A stretch of 12,447 nucleotides of DNA from Cyclostephanos tholiformis (lineage: Eukaryota; Bacillariophyta; Thalassiosirophyceae; Thalassiosirales; Thalassiosiraceae): assembly GCA_036939975.1 (NCBI GenBank), contig JALLPB010000864.1, positions 1 to 12,447 of the forward strand, in the 5' to 3' direction. This document shows, one piece after another, positions 7,908-12,447 of this stretch; position 1 is the stretch's first letter, and each line of letters begins with the position of its first letter. The position numbers were made by a program, and so were the translations under genes. A model generated the notes under the pieces. It made no database searches. It was not told the origin of the DNA and worked only from the letters and a program-made list of their open reading frames with translations.

Positions 7908-8460
7908 TTGACGGGAAACATTGATGGATGTCCAGTCCACTTCCATTTCTGTGACATACCCAAACCAATGGTTGAGTATGCCTTCCCCGTGCTGGAAGCT
8001 GATGGGGATGCCAATAGTCTGAAGGATGTAGTGGCAACCCTGCCCAATAAAACAAGGCTCACACCATTGAGCATCATGGTGTGCAACACCATCTCAGCAG
8101 TACGGTCTTGGACCCTGCTGAAAGTGCTTTTTGATTCAGAATTGACAGCCATGTTCATATCCCGCAAGGGCCTGCCGCCTGCCAAGGCATTGCAAATCAT
8201 GTCCGGTGACCAAGACCCACAGTGCTAACATGCTGGTGCACTGCTAATCAGGTGGTGGTTCTGCATGCAATACAATTGCCAGAACTAGACAAGAATGATT
8301 CATCGAGCAGCATAAAGCACTTGTGTTTGATGGTGATATTAGGTATGACCTAATATTAGGTGCTGACTTTCTTGCAAAGAGTGGCATTGACATTAAATAT
8401 AGCTCCAGAACCATGAAGTGGTCCAACCGCGAGTTACCCATGTGAGATCCTATCTCACTA
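7908..8460 (+). pseudogene. Retroelement aspartic protease fragment (broken)
   Basis: The frame at 7908-8228 contains RSWTLLKVLFDSELTAMFISRK, which matches the active-site region of gypsy-type retropepsins. The catalytic motif D-S/T-G reads D-S-E (codons 8133-8141), so the glycine is lost. After a stop at 8226 the similarity continues in shifted frames (PELDKN near 8280; LGADFLAKSGIDIKYS at about 8358-8406), which is the retropepsin C-terminal motif. Frameshifts and stops make it non-functional. Confidence 0.75.
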
Positions 8461-9210
8461 TGGTCAAATCCCTTGAGATACACCACAAGGAGAAACAAAT
8501 CTTTGGCAGGGACTGGTACAGCCCAGACTGCAATGTCACTGAAAATTTGGATGTCAGCTGATGCACTTAAATGCAGCTTAAAAGAAAGACCTAAACAGGA
8601 CACTTCTACCTATCAGTCTGGACATTTTGAAAATGAGAGCAGGGTACTCCTTTTTCACCAAAATAAACATCTCAATGCAGTATAATACCTTCAAGCAGTC
8701 AATTCGCTGAAATGTGACTGAGCCATCATGGAGATGGACATGCCGAAGAAAGGCACCAAACAACCAGAGGTTGTGTGGACAGAGTCCATGCAAGCAGCTT
8801 TCGAATAAATGAAAACAGTGATGGCAGCAGATGTATTCTGTGCCTATTCAAATCATAACCTTCCGTTTTGACATTTACATGGATGCTTCAGATTGTAAAC
8901 TTAGTTCTTGCATCATGCAAGATGGTAAACCAGTTGCCTATTACAGCAAGAAGCTCAATAGCACCCAGACGAACCATGCCACAATTGATAAGGAACTCCT
9001 ATCAATTGTCATGACCCTAAAGAGTGTAGGTCCATGTTACTTGGTGTGGTGATAAATATTCACACCGACCATAAGAAAATACTTCACCTTGGAGACCCGT
9101 CACAGAGATGCCTCCAATGGATGTCATATGTGGATGAATAGGTTCTATGTTACTTCACATCCAGGGCCAAGCAACATGATTGCAGACAAGTTTTCACATA
9201 TGCCCATGCA
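8461..9210 (+). pseudogene. Reverse transcriptase / RNase H remnant with internal deletions
   Basis: The pieces appear in order: KKDLNR near 8582-8599; a join to PIS.DILKMRAGYSFFTKINISMQYNTF at about 8608-8694 (RT fingers/palm start); then, after a large gap, VVWTESMQAAFE before the RNase H region; FDIYMDASD (8873-8899) and [14 protein letters not shown] (RNase H-like, 8831-9052); INIHTDHKK after 9048 in another frame; and HPGPSNMIADKFSH near 9160-9200. The YxDD-containing palm and thumb are absent, as are roughly 100 residues between the first two pieces. Several stops and frame changes occur. Enzymatic activity is impossible. Confidence 0.75.
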
Positions 9211-9589
9211 AGTATTCATGCCTTTGGCCATGGTGGGGAAAGGAGACATTCCTCACCAACACGAAACCGCCCGCCATCCAAACGGCAAGCCAACCACTGT
9301 GCCATAGTCAAATACTGACCTACTTGAGTGCTATTTCTCATGGACAGATGACAGAGAAATGCCGGAGTGTTTCCAACACCTCCCAGCTGAGGAAGGCTAC
9401 TTCTACCTCCCTGCAGATGCTGCAGTAGATGATCCATTAGATATGTAGGCAATAAAGGAGCAGCAAGACATTGACTGTGAGCTACTAAGTCAGACAACAA
9501 AGTATGCTGATTGCTGTGTATGCAAAAGCATTAGTGGTGCGGACAATGTCCTATGCTATTTTAAGCCAGGAGACTCTCCGGCTAACTGG

Positions 9590-10370
9590 AAAATAGCTTT
9601 GCCCAAATCTCTGTTGCAACCAACAATTTTTTGGTTCCATGAGATTACAGGCTATCCAGGCAGCAAACGCCTGCATATGCAAATTGCTCCCAATATTATC
9701 ATCGAGATCTGCAAGGCTTGATCAATAAGCATCATTGCGATCATTGCCAGAGAAACTAACTTGATGACAAAGGATATGGACTCTTGCCTGAATGTGAGAT
9801 TCATGCATTACCATTTGAGCAATGCACGATTGATCTAATAGGACCATGGACAATCCAGGTCTGGGATGAACTATGTGAGTTTAATGCCCTCACAATGATC
9901 AGCACAGTCTCTAACTTGTTAGCAGAGCTTGTCAGAATTGACAATAAAACATTGGCTCATATAGCCCATAAATTTGCACAAGTCTGGTTGACACAATACC
10001 CATGATGACCAGCACAACGTATCCATAATAATGGAGGAGAATTCATTGAACTAGAGTTCCAGTTCTTATTACAAGGTTTTAACAACCGCTAGCCAATGCC
10101 AATGCGATATGTAAGAGCATGCATCTAACAGTAGGCAATGTTTTGAGGACACTACTGCATGGCAGACAACCACAACATGTCACAGAAGCATGTGCCAAAG
10201 ACTTTATTGATGAAGTATTATTGATTACAATGCACACAATGTGCGCCAGAACACATTCCACCTTGGGAAGTAGCCCAGGTAGTTTAGTCTATAATAGAGA
10301 CATGTTATAAAACATACCATTAATTGCCAATTGGCATGCCAACCCACAAAGATGAGAGCATTTGGTTAAC
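9590..10370 (+). pseudogene. Retroelement integrase remnant (DDE type, broken)
   Basis: WFHEITGYPGSKRLHMQI at about 9630-9683 begins the HHCC zinc region. A frameshift follows, then YYHRDLQGL and HHCDHCQRN with a stop just after, then a continuous frame at 9784-10005 with CTIDLIGPWTIQV. The first catalytic Asp is present (codon 9832-9834). The second reads Asn (HNNGGEF, codon 10027-10029) and the catalytic Glu reads Lys (NAICKSMH, codon 10113-10115). THSTLGSSPGSLVYNRDML (about 10250-10308) and NIPLIANWHA follow. Stops lie at 10003-10008, about 10308 and 10352. No C-terminal domain follows. Confidence 0.8.
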
Positions 10371-10380
10371 AGCTTAACCC

Positions 10381-10462
10381 CTATTGGCCCATATATGCGC
10401 CAGCTTTTTTTTAGGCCTTCGTAAATTTGTTATAACTTCTCGAATTTTTGTCCTCAAAGCCN
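10381..10462. other. Element end and single unresolved base (probable assembly join)
   Basis: Sequence from about 10380 to 10461 is AT-rich and unassigned. Base 10462 is the only N in the window. The next base begins the second hydroxylase copy, and the N falls on the first base of the aligned Glu codon (GAG in copy 1). This suggests a contig join or an unresolved base at a breakpoint. Confidence 0.7.
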
Positions 10463-10593
10463 AGAATCCTGCGATCGGACCGCACTTGTCGCCAAGGATT
10501 TTCACGGCGACAAGTGGCGATGACTTATATCAATGGTGGCTGAGTGTAGGACCGTCTTTTGATAATGAGATGAAAGGATCGGACGAGCTATGA
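10463..10593 (+). pseudogene. Second copy of the hydroxylase 3' end (last 43 codons plus stop)
   Basis: From the N onward the frame encodes exactly the last 43 residues of the upstream 520-residue hydroxylase, including the SDEL tail and the stop. There are five base differences from 5152-5282, all at third codon positions and all synonymous. There is no start codon of its own and no catalytic domain; the 5' part is missing to the left of the N. It is therefore a partial gene here. It may be the end of an intact allele or paralogue truncated only by the assembly, rather than a true pseudogene. Confidence 0.85.
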
Positions 10594-10775
10594 ATGGAAG
10601 GAGATCCAATGTATAGGGTTTTCGATCTGGGTGTTCTTTCTTCCCCCTCGCCTGCCGGTGATTACCCTGACAGTCACTATGTAATGTTATGTTGTATCTG
10701 AATCTTTAGCTAGCCCTTAATGTGCAAGGTTTGATTCTTAGAGCGTAATATCTTTCAAGCCTGTGTGCAACACAC
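10463..10775 (+). repeat. Copy 2 of the duplicated hydroxylase 3' end and 3' UTR
   Basis: This pairs with 5152-5438. The 3' UTR here is longer, with an extra CT-rich and mixed stretch around 10639-10669. Beyond about 10775 it runs on into the NIT1 3' region, which suggests that this copy keeps the original neighbour of the hydroxylase gene. Confidence 0.95.
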
Positions 10776-10961
10776 GATATTGGATGGTTGGAACTATTAA
10801 TAGAAGAGATTGAATCTGGAAACCCTGCAATAGCATGCGAAAAATATATATTATGTCATCGGATATTTACTACTAGATTCTCTCTGTACCAAGCGAAACA
10901 CTGATACATTCTTCCTAGGACACCTGAATGAATATCCGACATTGAAGCCGTGTCTCGATTC
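10776..10961. other. Convergent intergenic tail between hydroxylase copy 2 and NIT1
   Basis: AT-rich 3' flanks of two facing genes. A 9-bp inverted repeat (TCGGATATT at 10859-10867, AATATCCGA at 10931-10939) might shape a transcript end. Nothing else is seen. Confidence 0.4.
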
Positions 10962-12389
10962 TCAGTCCGAATATTTAGAGATATCCCGATGCTGTTGTAT
11001 TGGCATGCGTTCCCGCACGGATGATATGTAATCTAGATCAATGTCTGAAATAATAATGCTCGGTACGCGAACAGGAGACTCATTATATTGTGATGCTCCG
11101 GTAGATTCTGCATCATCATACCCCCCTGCATCAGCAAGCAACTCCCCCCATGGATCATATACTGGTGGGTTTATTTGGATTGAATAATACAATCAAACAT
11201 ATGTAAAGACGACCCTTTTCTTTTAAAATGAATACAGTTAAATATCTATCCACGTTACTCACCTACTGAATGCCCATAACTCTCTCGCTTCTCGTTGTGC
11301 TTACCAACCTGGGCAGCGGCTAGGACGTAGCATTGACTCTCAATCGCCCGAGCTGTGCACGGAACAATAAAAACTATCATCAGAAAGATGATGCGTATCA
11401 TCTCGCGGGGCAAACAATTACCTCAACAAAGAGTGACAGACGGTAATCAATGCTCGCTCACCTCTCAGCAAAGCATGCCAATGTGCCCTCCCCGTCGGGA
11501 CAGTGAACGCCGACGGCATCAGCAGCACCTGCGCTCCCATCTTCTGGACCATGTCGACGTACATTTCTCCGAAACGCATATCGTAGCAAATAGACAGTCC
11601 CAATCTCCCAATCGGCGAATCGCAGACGACCAGATTCGTGCCCGCGAGGGTGGTATCGCTCTCGCGCAGGCTGACCTTGCCCGGGATCGCGACGTCAAAG
11701 AGATGAATCTTGCGATAGCAAGCTCTCACCCGGCCTTCATCGTCTATGATGACGTGCGTGTTGTAAATTTTCTCTCGCCTTTTGTCGTCGACACCATCGG
11801 AGGATGATGGAGGAGGCGACTCCGCCCTTGTGTGCACCCCGCCTCCCGATATCCAAAGTTTCGACTCGCATGCGATGTAACGCAGCTCCTCAATAATGGA
11901 GATGAACGATGTGTCCGACCAATCCGATAGATCACCCGCATCGCAATCCGACATATTATAGTCGGGGGGGCTCGTGGCGCATAATTTTATCTGATCGGAG
12001 AGCGCCCTTCGGAAGGATGACATTTCCGATGAATGCGTTGCAGTCGCATAGTCATGACGATACAGCCTCGACGTCGTATCCTCGCCAAGGGGAGGGTCGG
12101 CCTGAGCCAGGGTGTGCTCCGCGCTGTCGCCCACGAAACCCAAACACTCCGGCAGGAACAGCATCCGCGCCCCCTCGCGCTTGGCCCATCCGGCGCACTT
12201 GGCGACGTCGAGGAGGTTCGTGCGCTTATCCCTTGTGGAGCGGAGTTGAGCTATCGCCGCCCGTGCTGCCTTCGACGGCGAGGCCATGGCGGCGGCCGAG
12301 GACAACGGGCCGGATAGAAGCGCGAGGATGAATACTAATGTGGCCGATGACCGAAGACCGCCTCTCATGAAAATCATGGAATGATACAT
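10962..12389 (-). CDS. NIT1: Nit1-type amidase (nitrilase superfamily; probable deaminated-glutathione amidase)
   Basis: Three exons on the minus strand: 12389-11462, 11352-11263 and 11161-10962, giving 405 residues. The introns are 109 and 101 nt, with GTGAGC...CAG and GTGAGT...CAG borders. Splicing restores the family blocks [31 protein letters not shown] and VYDPWG. The catalytic triad is visible as Glu81 (LFLPEC), Lys227 (YRKIHLFDV) and Cys268 (LSICYDMRF). [12 protein letters not shown] and RMPIQQHR near the end are typical of Nit1/Nit2 proteins. In animals and yeast Nit1 hydrolyses deaminated glutathione, a metabolite-repair role; the same role is inferred here. Compared with human NIT1 there is an insertion of roughly 55 residues (about 105-165), acidic and Ser-rich. 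Residues 15-34 are hydrophobic ([17 protein letters not shown]) and suggest a signal or organelle-targeting peptide. Met1 has A at -3; Met8 and Met35 are alternative starts, and the last would remove the presequence. The gene converges on hydroxylase copy 2. Confidence 0.88.
11162..11262 (-). other. NIT1: Intron 2 of NIT1
   Basis: Minus-strand donor GTAG/GTGAGT and acceptor CACCAG/TATATG, 101 nt, phase 1. Joining gives HSV-V-YDPWG, as expected for the family. Confidence 0.88.
11353..11461 (-). other. NIT1: Intron 1 of NIT1
   Basis: Minus-strand donor AGAG/GTGAGC and acceptor GTGCACAG/CTCGGG, 109 nt, phase 1. Joining gives ...HALL-R-A-R-A-I-E..., the conserved nitrilase block; reading through meets a stop. 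Confidence 0.88.
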
Positions 12390-12403
12390 ACTTCATCTCC
12401 GGG

Positions 12404-12446
12404 GTTTAGCCAAAACGTAGGAGCTCCTACAGTAGTTTAGCCAAAA
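12404..12446. repeat. Direct repeat enclosing a 14-bp palindrome
   Basis: GTTTAGCCAAAA occurs at 12404-12415 and 12435-12446 (period 31). Between them lies GTAGGAGCTCCTAC (12417-12430), a perfect palindrome. The second repeat ends at the window edge, so this may be the start of a longer array or the edge of a mobile element. It sits 15 bp upstream of the NIT1 start codon. Confidence 0.8.
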
Positions 12447-12447
12447 T

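Larger units (their letters stand above)
5760..10380 (+). mobile_element. Degenerate Ty3/gypsy-like LTR retrotransposon, lacking its 3' end
   Basis: Protease, reverse transcriptase/RNase H and integrase fragments occur in this order (the Ty3/gypsy order, integrase last) between about 7900 and 10370. The frames are broken by many stops and several frameshifts, and two parts of the reverse transcriptase are deleted. The upstream part (about 6050-7880) is where gag should be. No chromodomain, polypurine tract or 3' LTR is seen: similarity to integrase C-terminal sequence fades at about 10370, and the N at 10462 follows. The element lies in the plus orientation between the hydroxylase gene and NIT1. 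It is inactive. Confidence 0.8.

Noticed and set aside
10384..10593. 69-codon open frame crossing the N as a separate gene
   Set aside because: The part before the N is unrelated element sequence; only the part after the N is coding, as the hydroxylase copy.
5152..10775. Long direct repeats as LTRs of one element
   Set aside because: The duplicated segment is gene coding sequence and UTR of the hydroxylase, does not begin TG or end CA, and copy 2 continues into the NIT1 flank.
1..12447. tRNA, rRNA or CRISPR array
   Set aside because: No cloverleaf with a TpsiC arm, no rRNA-like block and no regularly spaced short repeats with unique spacers were seen; the only regular repeats are the ~160-bp units and the 31-bp pair.

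Overview
The window looks like nuclear DNA of a stramenopile alga, most likely a centric diatom. I judge this from the compact genes with short GT-AG introns (101-143 nt), a secreted protein with a Pro-Thr-Ile-Ser-Pro stalk of the kind common in diatoms, and a decayed Ty3/gypsy-like retroelement whose pol fragments resemble diatom chromosomal elements. The species cannot be named from the sequence alone.

Layout. (1) 623-2316, plus strand: a three-exon gene for a signal-peptide, cysteine-rich, PT-stalk, C-terminally anchored surface protein. (2) 2704-3423, minus strand: an LSm1 homologue with a Gly/Arg-rich N-terminal extension, tail to tail with gene 1. (3) 3720-5282, plus strand, divergent from LSM1: an intronless ER-type prolyl 4-hydroxylase-like enzyme that also carries a domain resembling the VHL beta domain and ends in SDEL. 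(4) About 5440-10461: non-genic and transposon-derived DNA. It holds a possible LTR, a gag-like region with a ~160-nt tandem repeat whose units each keep a hairpin, and broken protease, RT/RNase H and integrase fragments. (5) A single N at 10462, followed at once by a second copy of the last 131 coding bases and the 3' UTR of gene 3. (6) 10962-12389, minus strand: a three-exon Nit1-type amidase (nitrilase superfamily), tail to tail with the second hydroxylase end. (7) A 31-nt-period direct repeat enclosing a 14-bp palindrome at the right edge.

The most interesting object is the 520-residue protein of gene 3. It has an N-terminal signal peptide, a region in which the hydroxyproline-pocket residues of human VHL can be matched in order, a 2OG-Fe(II) dioxygenase domain with HxD...H ligands, and a KDEL-like tail. 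In animals, prolyl hydroxylase (writer) and VHL (reader of hydroxyproline) are separate proteins; here the two domain types appear to be in one ER-lumenal polypeptide.

The second item is structural. The two copies of the hydroxylase 3' end differ by five substitutions in 131 coding bases, all synonymous, and one copy starts exactly at the N. This fits two haplotypes, one with and one without the transposon-rich insertion, joined in the assembly. A real duplication is the alternative. The ancestral order was probably LSM1 (minus) - hydroxylase (plus) - NIT1 (minus) without the 5-kb block.
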